In this document: positions 43,716 through 52,980 of the stretch, piece after piece | How the letters are laid out: each line of letters starts with the position of its first letter | Position numbering within the stretch: position 1 is the stretch's first letter | DNA from: Codonopsis lanceolata | Lineage: Eukaryota > Streptophyta > Magnoliopsida > Asterales > Campanulaceae | DNA length: 64,000 nt | Assembly (NCBI GenBank): GCA_013146195.2 | Contig: CM028378.1 | Coordinates: forward strand, 83,076,295 to 83,140,294 | Direction of reading: 5' to 3' | The notes under the pieces: model-generated | The model's input: only the letters and a program-made list of their open reading frames with translations | Told to the model about the DNA's origin: nothing | The model's database searches: none | Program-made: the position numbers and the translations under genes

Positions 43716-43720
43716 CAGAA

Positions 43721-44585
43721 CTAAGTACAAAGGGCGAAGAAGAGGAAAATGGTAAAAGGAGTAAGAAAAAGAAGAAGAAAAAATATGGATCATTTAATCC
43801 AAAGATTGATCCAAAGGATATAACATTCACAGCAAGGCTGGAATTCAGAAATGCAAAAGAGTTTAAAGAGGCAGTTAGTGCATATGCAATTGAAAAAGGT
43901 TTTGATTTCAAGTTTCTGAAGAATGAAAAAAAGAGGGTTTGTGTAATTTGTGTGAATTCCAATGTATGCCCTTGGAGGATTTGGGCAAGTGAAGGCAAGG
44001 GAATGAAGACTTTTAGGATTAGTACATTTCACCCAAAACATGTGTGTAGTAAAGGTGTGAGAAGCAGACAACTGACAGCAAAATGGATTGTCATCCAATA
44101 CTACCAAAAAATAAAAAAAGATCCTTGTTGGAAGATCAAAGATATGAAGGCTGAGATAAGTGCAAAATATAAGCTAGATGTGTCTTTGACAACTTGCTCT
44201 ATGGTAAGATTTGGGAATACAGAGATGAGTTGAGGAAGACTAATGAAGGGAGCATTGTAGAAGTGTATTATGCTATGAACAACCCAGCATATGGTCCATA
44301 TTTTCAGATGTTTTATGTATGTTTTTATGCCCTGAAAAAGGGATTATTAGCTGGTGGTAGGAAGGTACTAGGTTTGGATGGCTGTTTTCTCAAAGGGTGT
44401 ATAAAAGGGAGTTACTCATTGTTGTGGGAAGGGATGCTAACAATCAAATGTTTCTAGTTGCCTGGGGAATTGTACAAGTGGAAAACAAAAGATCATGGGC
44501 CTGGTTTCTTTCTCATCTTATCAAGGACTTAGAAATGGAGGATGGAAGGGGTTGGACCATTATTTCTGATCAACAAAAGGTATAT
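43721..44585 (+). pseudogene. MULE transposase: DNA-binding region and first part of the DDE domain
   Basis: The frame continues from the solo-LTR site with a Lys-rich stretch, then FTARLEFRNAKEFKEAVSAY and VICVNSNVCPWRIWASEGKG (MuDR zinc-binding domain), and HPKHVCSKGVRSRQLTAKWI. After a frame change near 44,200 the DDE transposase starts: YGKIWEYRDELRKTNEGSI, NNPAYGPYFQMFYVCF, KVLGLDGCFLKG (first catalytic Asp). After another change it gives VGRDANNQMFLVAW and WTIISDQQK (second catalytic Asp). A GT (GTATAT) follows at 44,580, marking a probable intron. Confidence 0.85.
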
Positions 44586-44657
44586 ATCATGTCTTTTATA
44601 TTATATAACATGAGTTAAAATTTGTTTAAAAATTTTAAAAATTTGTGATTTGAACAC

Positions 44658-45569
44658 ATGGACTTGTCATATCTATGTCTGAGATGCTGCATTGGTGTTA
44701 ACAAAGGGCATGTGCATGCTAATTGGGCAAAACAATTCAGAGGGGCAGAATACAAGGGTTTTTTTGGGGCAGTTGCTAGGTCCACTAACATGGACATGTA
44801 TAACAATAATTTTCAAAGATTAAAGGAGTTAGATGAAGAAGCATATAATGATCTGATGAAAAGAAATCCAAATAAGTGGTGTAAGGCTTTCTTTGAAACA
44901 TTTAGTTATTGTGATAGTTGTGAAAATAATATGTCTGAGGGGTTTAATGGGACCTTACTGGATGCTAGGTGTAAGCCACTGATTTACTTGTTGGAACATT
45001 TTAGAATAACCACAATGACTAGGTTGCACAAAAGAAGAGAATTGATTTCCAATCATTGGGATGTCATATGTCCTAGGATTAGAAAGAGAATAGAAGCAAA
45101 CACTGCTGAATGTAGATTGTGGACTGCTACCTATAATGGAGATAACAAGTTTCAGGTTGACTACATGAAATGGGGATACATAGTTGACATAGCCAAAAGA
45201 ACATGCAATTGTAGGGAATGGGATTTGAGTGGAATTCCATGTTGCCATGCCATTGCTGGGCTGCTTAGTATTGGGAAGAATGTAGATGAGTATGTTCCTA
45301 ACTATTATAAGAAGGGGGAATTTTTGAAGACATATGCTTGGAGTATTCAGCCTATCTCAGGTGAAAACAATTGGGCAAAGTCTACAAATGACCCTTTGAA
45401 GCCTCCTATGTCCAAGGCAATGCCAGGGAGACCTAAGAAAAAAAGAGTGAAGGGACCAGATGAAGAACAAAGTAAGCAAGCCAGTGGTACATAGAAACAC
45501 AGTAGGCAAGGACAAGATATTGCATGTAGTGTTTGCAATTAACTTGGTCATAATAACAAAGGATGCAAG
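44658..45569 (+). pseudogene. MULE transposase: end of DDE domain, SWIM and CCHC fingers
   Basis: This 278-codon frame gives HVHANWAKQFRGAEYKGFF, KRNPNKWCKAFFETF and ENNMSEGFNGTLLDARCKPL, whose Glu is the third catalytic acid. The SWIM finger CNCREWDLSGIPCCHAI follows, then a basic tail. The frame closes with TAG at 45,492, but translation beyond it shows a zinc knuckle CSVCN.LGHNNKGC (45,530-45,566) containing a TAA where Gln is usual. A donor AAG|GTATTT ends the exon at 45,569. MULE transposases excise and reinsert the element using the inverted repeats. Confidence 0.88.
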
Positions 45570-45655
45570 GTATTTACTTTAAAGTTGGTATTTTTTTAAC
45601 ATTTAAAGGTAGTACTTTACTGTTGCATAACATCTTTCTATCCAATTGGTTTAAG

Positions 45656-45721
45656 GTTGGTGCTACTTCAGTGCAAGCAGATACAACTGATAAAGAAGTA
45701 CCAGATGCAGTTACAACTAAG
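45656..45721 (+). pseudogene. MULE transposase small exon
   Basis: A 66-bp exon (VGATSVQADTTDKEVPDAVT) between acceptor TTTAAG and donor AAG|GTAGTA. The following intron received LINE-D. Confidence 0.6.
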
Positions 45722-45851
45722 GTAGTATTTATGTGTATTATTTTACAACTGATACAAGGAGGGGGACAACCAGCCTAACCCACAAGCGGGCGGACAAAGG
45801 AGCCTAACCTCTAGAACCAAACAAGAACAAAACATATCTAAAAAGACTAAC

Positions 45852-46844
45852 TCACTGGCGAAAATTATAAAAGCCAAACCAATCTTCTCTCAAAACCTGT
45901 CTAACGGAATTTGGGAGATAAGCCACTGTCTCATAAAACTTATACGATCTGGTAGTGTAGGCTTCCTCCGCAAGTTTATCAGCCACGCGGTTAGATTCCC
46001 TGTAAACATGTCTGATAACATACTTAGCCAATAAATTCTTGCAGTCAAATAACTCGCTATCATATTTCCACGGAAACCTTTGCCTCCCCAACAAACCATT
46101 AACTGCCACCATAGAATCAGTGTCCACGATCAGCCGGTCAATATGTAATCTCCTACATAAACTTAGCCCATCTTTTAAGGTCGATATCTCTGCATACGTG
46201 TTGGTACCAGGGCCATAGAAACAAGAAAAAGCACGGATCAAAGAACCTCTATGATCCCGAATAATGCCACCCCCGGTACAAAGACTATTCCGAGCGGAGC
46301 CATCAGTATTCAGTTTATAACTGTAATTCAGAGGGGAATCCCAACGAAGCCATCTACCCCTAGCCGGCAATACCTTATGCACCGTGACCCCAATACTATG
46401 TAAACCAAGCGTACCATGAAGATTTGAAGGCTTCTTCGGAGTATACACTCGCATGATGTCTTGGAGATCATTTATAACACCTTTTAAAATTTCCTCGTAG
46501 ACCATCAGTTTGTTATCAAAAATAGCCTTACACCTCGCTTTCCATAACTCCCAACAGCCAAACAATAAGACACCAATTTTGCAAGCTCCTACTTGATCGT
46601 TGACTGAGGACCTCGCCATCCAAATATCACACAGATGCTGGACTGAAGTGTACACATCAATGACATGAAAGTGCCGAGCCAATCTACTATATATATAACA
46701 CGCTGCGTCCGACTGAAGAAATAAATGATTAATTGACTCCTGATAATGCTCTTGGTTGCAGCACACACATTTAGAAACTAGCGCAATGCCTCTAGAATGG
46801 AGGCAAAGATCAACTGGCAAAGCACCATGAAGCAGCTTCCACAT
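45852..46844 (-). CDS. LINE-D zf-RVT and RNase H (330 intact codons)
   Basis: An undisrupted minus-strand frame begins inside zf-RVT (MWKLLHGALPVDLCLHSRGI, SKCVCCNQEHYQESINHLFL), continues with FGCWELWKARCKAIFDN and ends with a complete RNase H: YKLNTDGSARNSLCTGGGII, YAEISTLKDGL, LIVDTDSMVAV, NRVADKLAEEA. All four catalytic acidic residues are present and there are no stops. It is the youngest-looking LINE coding sequence in the window, in keeping with its position as a late insertion. It is only the C-terminal part of ORF2. Confidence 0.88.
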   Translation of the reverse strand: MWKLLHGALPVDLCLHSRGIALVSKCVCCNQEHYQESINHLFLQSDAACYIYSRLARHFHVIDVYTSVQHLCDIWMARSSVNDQVGACKIGVLLFGCWELWKARCKAIFDNKLMVYEEILKGVINDLQDIMRVYTPKKPSNLHGTLGLHSIGVTVHKVLPARGRWLRWDSPLNYSYKLNTDGSARNSLCTGGGIIRDHRGSLIRAFSCFYGPGTNTYAEISTLKDGLSLCRRLHIDRLIVDTDSMVAVNGLLGRQRFPWKYDSELFDCKNLLAKYVIRHVYRESNRVADKLAEEAYTTRSYKFYETVAYLPNSVRQVLREDWFGFYNFRQ

Positions 46845-47393
46845 GAACCCACTTATTTTTTAGAGGAAGCCATCGATGCCAAATCTTCTTTGCCCATGAA
46901 GGTCTCGGCCATTTCAGCCGATTATGCTGCCAATGATCCTTCACTTTAAATTCTCCGGAATTGGTGTGCACATAAACAAGCTCATCATTCCGATACTCCT
47001 GCAAGCGAACCCGTTGAGCTTTGGAATAAGCCTCCGGCAAGAGCAAATGTGCATATTGATCTAATTGCGGAAGAGCTGTCCGAACCCTAAGATTATAATC
47101 CATCGGTAGTTGTCCTTCAAGAGTAATTCCACACCAGTTGTCTCCCCAAAAAGAGACATCCCCTTTTCCAATCAACCACCTACTGCTTTGTCGAAGATCG
47201 CCATATGACGGTATATAACCCTGCCAACTGAAGACATAACCCCATAGCCATTATTCCCATCAATGCCATATTTCGAACGAGCATACCGAGCCCATATGCT
47301 AGTACCTTTCAAAACAACCCACGCCAACTTTGCATGCAGAGAATCCATCAATTGAGCTAAGGATCGAATACCCAACCCACCTTCCGCTGCTTT
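46810..47393 (-). pseudogene. LINE-D post-RT region, 5'-truncated
   Basis: Reading leftward: AAEGGLGIRSLAQLMDSLHA, KLAWVVLKGTSIWARYARSK, then a stop (47,172) and, after it, LIGKGDVSFWGDNWCGITLE and WAKKIWHRWLPLKNKW, the usual region between RT and zf-RVT. The RT domain itself is missing because the copy is 5'-truncated. Confidence 0.8.
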
Positions 47394-47491
47394 GTATCCT
47401 TATTTTTGTTTTTTAATAAAATGCTGCAGGGTGTCGCCCCTGTTTCTTTTAAAAATAAAAAATAAACAAATACTAATTACTTTTCTTTTAG

Positions 47492-47714
47492 GTTGGTTCT
47501 ACATCAAGGAAAAAAAGACACCTAAGGAAAAAGGAAAGAGTCCAGTTGTTGAGAGAGTTTATACTAAGCAAAGAAATGATGGTAGGAAGAAAACTCAAGT
47601 ACCTAAAGGTGAGAAGAAAAGAGAGGAAGGCCCAGGAAGGTGCATACTGTTACAAAACCAACCCATGCATTTTGTGGAATTTATGTCACACCAGCTGGAG
47701 ATACATTTTATAAG
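47492..47714 (+). pseudogene. MULE transposase basic exon after LINE-D
   Basis: After acceptor CTTTTAG (ending 47,491) the exon reads VGSTSRKKRHLRKKE-like or, in an alternative frame, KEKGKSPVVERVYTKQRNDG and KKTQVPKGEKKREEG. It ends at donor TAAG|GTATGT (47,714). The basic composition matches the C-terminal tails of MULE transposases. The correct frame is uncertain. Confidence 0.5.
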
Positions 47715-47803
47715 GTATGTTGGTTACTTTGGTTGTCTAAATTGGTCCACATGCTTAAATAATGTACCTGCCACTTATTTTTGTTTCTTGTGTTTATTTG
47801 TAG

Positions 47804-48094
47804 GCCCCTAGAGCATCCAAGGCTGTGAATTTGGACACTTATGTTCCACCAGGACCAAGACAAGAGCCTCCAATTCAAGGACCAAGACAAGCCCCTCCAG
47901 TTCAAGGACCAAGACAACCAAGTAGTCCACCAACTCAATTCACTACCTCATATGGATATGAAACAGGCCCAGCTACATCAACTAGCCAATTTACCAACAA
48001 TATCTATACTGTAGGGACACCAAGGAGTAGTGATACACCTTTTGTTTGGAGGGGAAGACATGTACTGACAAAATCTGACACTGGAAAAAAGTGA
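47804..48094 (+). pseudogene. MULE transposase last exon, Pro/Gln-rich
   Basis: After acceptor TTTGTAG (47,803) the exon encodes ASKAVNLDTYVPPGPRQEPP and two further GPRQ-PP-type repeats, then GRHVLTKSDTGKK and a stop. It is open throughout. Low-complexity Pro-rich tails ending in a short basic segment are common in MULE transposases. Confidence 0.6.
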
Positions 48095-48099
48095 TAGTT

Positions 48100-48770
48100 G
48101 TTAAGTGATATGTAATTTTGGACAAAGATAGAACATGTATGCTTTGAACATGTAAACTTGTGCTTTTGGGCATGTAAACTTGTGCTTTTGGACATCTTGG
48201 GTAAATTGTGTTCTGAATTGTGTTATGATTTGGGAATGTAAATGTTGGGACATGTTCAATTGTGTTCTGAATTGTGTTATGATTTGTGTTATGATTTTGG
48301 ACATGTTGGGCAAATTGAACATGTAAACTTGTGCTTTTGGGCATGTAACTCAATTGTGTTATGATTTGTGTTATGATTTTGGACATGTTGGGTAAATTGT
48401 GTTATGACTTGTGTTATGAATATGCTTATTTGTAACATACCAATTTGCAACAAAACTTGTTTCTTTGCAACAACCAACCAATCAACCTATTTATAGGTGT
48501 GATGTAACAAAACATTTACAGTAACAAACCAATTGCTCAAATTCATCAACAACCAACCAATTGCTCAAATTCAACAACCATGTAACAAAACATTTACAGA
48601 ACATGTAACAAAACATTTACAGAACACTAACAAACCAACTGCTCAAATTCATCAACAACCAACCAATTGCTCAAATTCAACAACCATGTAACAAAACATT
48701 TATAGAACACCTCAACAGCCAACCAATTGCTCAAATTCATCAACCAAAATATAACAGAACATTTACAACT
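48100..48770. repeat. Two repeat tracts in the MULE 3' intergenic region
   Basis: 48,100-48,430 repeats AACATGTAAACTTGTGCTTT, TGGGCATGT and TGTGTTATGATTT(G) in varying order. 48,470-48,770 repeats CAACCAACCAATTGCTCAAA followed by TTCA(T/A)CAACCATGTAACAAAACATTTACAGA, three to four times. They lie between the convergent ends of the two MULE genes. Several short minus-strand frames here are artefacts of the repeats. Confidence 0.75.
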
Positions 48771-48931
48771 GATACCATACCACCATACACAAACCACAAT
48801 GGTTTGATCAAAGTTTACCTCTTTATAGGCAACATAAACATACCACTATGGTTTGAGCCAAAAATGTGATATACAATCAAACAAAAAAAAATTACAATAA
48901 CCCACTTCCTCACATTCCAACTGCTTATAAC

Positions 48932-49395
48932 TTAAGACTTCAACATGTCAATGTCCATATATTTCTTTACCAGTTTTACTTCAAGCCTCTTCACTTCCTT
49001 TTTAAGTGTCATTTTCCTCTCTTTTAGCTTAAGCAATTGCATTTCAGCTTTTGACCACTTCTCTTTCATTTCAGTGCAATTTTCACACATCATACTTACA
49101 TCATTTGCCCATTCAAAAAAGCCACAACCTTTGCATGTTTTCTGCAAAAAAAAAAACAAAAACAAAAACAAAATGACCATAACCACATAGAAACTATTTA
49201 TTGATTCATTTTTGCATAAAAATTGGTAACAAATTGAGAACATACGATGTAATTTGCACAACCATAGAAGAGCTTTCTGGGATTACTATTAGTTCGTGAA
49301 ATTTTCAATGGGGCTGGAATATTGCAATCACACCACGGAACAGAAATGCCAGCTCTAGCCCGCGATTGGCCTATAGATGTGGAAGTCAAAGTCAT
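48932..49395 (-). CDS. MULE-borne GRF-type zinc-finger protein (two exons)
   Basis: Exon 1 (49,395-49,246, 50 codons) gives MTLTSTSIGQSRARAGISVP then WCDCNIPAPLKISRTNSNPR and KLFYGCANYI. A 104-bp intron (GTATGT...TTGCAG) follows. Exon 2 (49,141-48,932) reads KTCKGCGFFEWANDVSMMC and then a coiled coil to DMLKS. Joined, the 119-residue protein has a GRF-type zinc finger, C-x-C...S.T..NP.K.FYGC...C..C.FFEW, with coil behind. The intron joins the finger exactly in frame and no stop is present, so it may still be functional. Plant GRF-finger proteins of this layout are often transposon-linked. The role in transposition is unknown. Confidence 0.75.
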
Positions 49396-49519
49396 GACCC
49401 CCTTTTCGAATTACAGAGATCGATTGAACTAATTTTGTAGATGAAAGGGAAGAAAGTTTAGGTTATCGAAACTAAACAAAGAATTAAAATCGAAAGAACT
49501 CAACCTACGCGAAATTTCT

Positions 49520-49806
49520 CTAATTTTAGGGTTTAGGTAGTGTAGTGAGAAGTGTTGTGAGATGATAGAATGGGTGAAATGAAGAAAATGAAAGACAGTG
49601 TCTGGTTTGTATACGCCCAGCTCGCTAAAACGTAAGGGTATATTTGGGTTTTCAAAAAAAACATAACGGCAAAACTGACGGTAACCCTGTCATGGGATAA
49701 TCTCTTACCAAAAACATATTTTAAGGACCAAACACATTACAAAAAAAGTACAGGGACCAAACGCATAGTATTGGTATAGTTCAGGGACCAAATAATTATT
49801 TAATCC
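49520..49806 (-). repeat. MULE right terminal inverted repeat
   Basis: Mirror of the left end: ...GGTATAGTTCAGGGACCAAATAATTATTTAATCC. The 9-bp duplication ATTTTTTTA follows at 49,807-49,815. It also overlaps the likely promoter of the minus-strand zinc-finger gene. Confidence 0.9.
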
Positions 49807-49815
49807 ATTTTTTTA

Positions 49816-50823
49816 TTGTTAGAAAACTCCTTTTTTTTTGTTTTTTGTTTTTTGTTTTTTTTTTGTGATCCTTGAAATGGGATATGGAGATAACATATCT
49901 TTGGGCAATCCTTTCAGGAAAGTAAATGATAAATAACCAATTCTTTTTTTAGCGCCTTCAAAATTGTTAGCGGTACCAAAGGAAAACAACAATGATCCCA
50001 ATATGTATAAAAACAAAACTGGATTAAAGGAAAGAAAACTTTTTTTTTGATGATTTTTTTGAAAGATGGAGTAATAGGAAAAATAGGTGCACCAAACGGT
50101 AAAAATGGGCGACCCGACGGATAAAATGTGTCCAACATCGGACAAAATTATTCAAAATGAGAAACGGGTCACGTAGGAAAAGGGTGGGCGCAACCCAACA
50201 CCAATTTGGGCGCTGCGCCCACAGGAAATGTGAATGCTCACTTTTCTTTTATGCACTTCACTCCTTTCACATTTTCTTCCTTTAACACTTAGACCCCCTC
50301 TTGTTTCCTTCTTGTCCTTTAACTCCATTTAACATTTTCATGTTTTTTTTTTGTTTTGAAAGGAGAAAAAGACAATGCTCTTTAAAAAAAAAACTTTGAA
50401 AATAATTTCTTTTGGAAAACATTATTTTTTTAGGGAAAAAACATATATATTTTCCTTCTCATTCTTTTATTTACTTTTTGGTTTTTGAAACAACCATTTT
50501 TTTTGAATAAAACTTTCTCCTTTTTTTGAAACATTTTTTTTAAAATTTTGAATAACGAATTTTTTTTTTGTTTTCTTTTTTGTTTAAGATTGGAAAATTA
50601 TATGCATATAAGAAACCAAAGAAAAATAACAGAGAAAAGAACAAACAAGCATATCGCTATTAAAGCAAAGAAGATTTTTTCTTTGTGTTGTTTTTTTTTT
50701 TTTTTGAAAGATTGAAAATTATATACATAAAAGAAATCAAAGAAATACAATAGAAAAAAAAATCATATTGATAATCTCAAAGAACGTGACTCTAGCCCTC
50801 TTTTGTTTTAAAAAAACACAATA
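49816..50823. other. Interior of the LARD-like element, 5' side
   Basis: A/T-rich leader region between the MULE and the primer-binding site, with many T and A runs. No gag or other gene is recognised on the minus strand. Confidence 0.6.
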
Positions 50824-50845
50824 AAATCCCCAGCAGAGTCGCCAC
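50824..50845 (-). other. Primer-binding site of the LARD-like element
   Basis: Minus strand GTGGCGACTCTGCTGGGGAT immediately follows the 5' LTR end. Sequences of the form TGGCGACTC.GCTGGGGA are the primer site I associate with Ogre/Tat-type elements (tRNA-Arg). Confidence 0.6.
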
Positions 50846-52536
50846 TGTGAGTGTCCTGTTTTTAACCGGATCCGCGTCACTGAAAGGCGGGGTGGTTTCG
50901 AAACTTCGAAGCGCGTGGAATACACTCAGCCTCAATTGTGGACTCAAAATATGTATAACAGAGTCGTCATCTTTATTTTAAGGAAAACAAAGAAAAACCA
51001 AAATAAACCAGATTTGTATGGGTTCGTGGGCTGAGTTAGAAAGGGGTTAGACACACAACTCGTCCTTTCGGTCTCACAATGTGTTTATCAATATGTTTGT
51101 TTTATTTTATACACTTTGGCTCAAAAAAAATATTTATATATGACATAAATAAATAAAGAGAAATAACTTTACACTTATTAAAGAAAAGAAAGTAAAATTA
51201 CAACAAGAATAATAACTTTAGAATAATTATAACATTTTTATAAGCTATTTTAAGAACGAAAAATAGCTATGCTAGTAACAAACATTATTTATTTTTACAT
51301 GTATAAGCAGAAAAAGAAACTTATTAAATAATAAGAAACATAATTATTTACATATTTAAAGTATGTGCAGAAAGAAACTAATTAAACTGACAGAGATTAT
51401 AATTACTTTACATGAAAGTAAAGACAGAAAATAAACTAATTAAAATAAAAAAAAAATATAACTATTATTACATTTAAAGAAAAGACAGAAAAGAAACTAA
51501 TTTAAACGGAAATGAAATATAATTATTATTACATTAAAGTATAAACTGAAATGAAACTTAATTAGATATTTATTTTTAAGTTATAGATTATAATAAATAA
51601 CTACGGGGACAGAACTTACCTCCCAGAACGTGAGTGTCTGAACCCGGTATGCCTGAGCTTAAGCCCACTAAGCGGTCTACATGTGTTTACCATGTCCTTT
51701 TGAGAAAGAAAATCTTTTTTTTATTTTGTTGTTGCTGGATTTCGGGCAGCGTGACTGCTCCCTTTGGTTGTTTTCGCCTCGCGATCCGAGCGGCACAACT
51801 GCTTGCGTTTGCTTGCTTGCTTGTTTGCTTTGCATGCTTACTGAGTCTGAAATTGGGCAGAGCAACTGCTTGCCTCGACTGGATTTTGACGTCTAGATTC
51901 GGGCAGAGCAACTGCTTGCTTCGGCTGGATTTGACGTATGGATTCATGCAGGACAACTATTCTTTTTGAGTTTTTGGAACCGGTGAAATAGAGCGGAAAT
52001 CTAGTTGGGTAGCTAGGGTTCACTTTGGCCGAAGAGTTTAAGTGTTTAAGGAAGAGATTTGACAGTTTGGCAAAGCTTTGGAGCTGGAGAGGAAAAAACA
52101 TCGACGTTCTCTCGGGAGAACTTTCACAAACTGTTGCGTGAAGTGTGTGAAATTATGAAGCCAGGAGGCTTTATTTATAACCGAGGATGAGGGATTCCTT
52201 CGCTGTTAAATTTCATCAACCGTGTCTGAGCAGCTTATACCGCGTGTTGAAAAGGTTGCACCAAAAGGCAAAAGCTACAGTGCAGGGGGTAAAGTGAGCG
52301 CGGCCCAAAGCAGGAGTGGGTGTGGCGCCCAGAATGGGTTGGGGCAGCGCCCAACCTTTTTCCTTTTCTGATTTTGGCACTTTGGCCCCTGCAATTCACT
52401 ATTTATGCATTATTCTTTTCTTTTATATTTTTTTTACATTTTAAACCATGTAACTTGACATCCGTTAGTCCTTTTAACATGTATTGATATTATATGGCAT
52501 GTCATATAATAGAGGTACAAAATTGGGGTGTCTACA
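50846..52536 (-). repeat. LARD-like element right LTR (5' LTR)
   Basis: 1,691 bp. Begins TGTGAGTGTCCTG and ends GGGGTGTCTACA. The minus-strand TATA box (TATAAATAAA) is at 52,170-52,179. It is 58 bp shorter than the other LTR, partly through fewer internal GCAGAGCAACTGCTTGC repeats. Confidence 0.93.
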
Positions 52537-52980
52537 GACAACTCATAATTTTATAATATAAAATAGATAAATAGATAGAGATAGAATTTACTAATTTGAC
52601 ATTATCATTTATTATGATTTTTTTTTTTGTTATTATTCATGGAATTGATTAGCAAATAATAAATTATTTATTTGACCTTATTCAATGGGGATTGATTTAT
52701 TAAACATTACTTTTGTACAAATATTATTTTTTATCATGATAAATTTACTTGTTTGCCCTTAAATAAATGGTGGATGGTTTATTAGATGAAAGATTAATTT
52801 TGTCCATGCATTAATTTATAAGAGACAACTCACATTTTTATAGTAAAGAAGATAAATATACTTATTTGTCCTTAAATAAATAGTAGATGATTTATTAGAT
52901 GAAAGATTAATTTTGTCCATACATTAATTTCTAAGAGACTACTCACACTTTTACAGTAAAGAAGATTAAGAATTTAGAAA
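52537..52980. repeat. AT-rich Helitron-like repeat, right part
   Basis: Continues the unit cut at 33,833 (GACAACTCATAATTTTATAA). It contains two more unit ends, CTCACATTTTTATAGTAAAG (about 52,829) and CTCACACTTTTACAGTAAAG (about 52,945). Confidence 0.65.

Larger units (their letters stand above)
45753..47460 (-). mobile_element. LINE-D: L1-type LINE with 5' inversion (twin priming) in a MULE intron
   Basis: The body (45,753-47,393) is on the minus strand, but it ends abruptly at TCCCCCTCCTTGTA without the usual 3' end. The missing 3' end (TATCCTTATTTTTG...GGGTGTCGCCCCTG plus an A-rich tail) is present at about 47,394-47,460 on the plus strand. In LINE-B these two pieces are contiguous (CCCCCTCAAGTTTGTACCTT). 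That is the signature of twin-primed insertion: the true orientation is plus, with the 5' part inverted. I found no clear target-site duplication. Confidence 0.88.
40660..49806 (+). mobile_element. Mutator-like element (MULE) with two genes
   Basis: Terminal inverted repeats about 290 bp long (40,660-40,950 and about 49,520-49,806) start GATTAAATAATTATTTGGTC and are flanked by a 9-bp target-site duplication ATTTTTTTT/ATTTTTTTA (40,651-40,659 and 49,807-49,815). Inside are a multi-exon MURA-type transposase gene on the plus strand and a convergent two-exon GRF zinc-finger gene on the minus strand. The transposase is broken by stops, frameshifts, a solo LTR and a LINE, so the copy is not autonomous now. 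The element sits within the LARD-like retrotransposon. Confidence 0.93.
33834..52536 (-). mobile_element. Large LTR element without gag-pol (LARD-like, possibly Ogre/Tat-derived)
   Basis: LTRs at 33,834-35,582 and 50,846-52,536 share orientation, TGT...ACA ends and close sequence. Flanking bases are GACAT and GACAA (4 of 5), and the same AT-rich repeat continues across the insertion. The minus orientation is shown by the primer-site-like TGGCGACTCTGCTGGGGATT at 50,843-50,824, a polypurine-type tract TTGAGGGGCTC at the 3' LTR, and minus-strand TATAAATA in both LTRs. Removing the MULE leaves about 9.5 kb with no recognisable gag or pol. Two large tandem arrays lie just upstream of the 3' LTR. 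Tat/Ogre elements are known for variable tandem repeats there and for this type of primer site. Confidence 0.85.

Noticed and set aside
47708..47938. Minus-strand Trp/Ser/Leu-rich frame opposite the MULE last exon
   Set aside because: It is the antisense of the GPRQ-PP repeat of the transposase exon.
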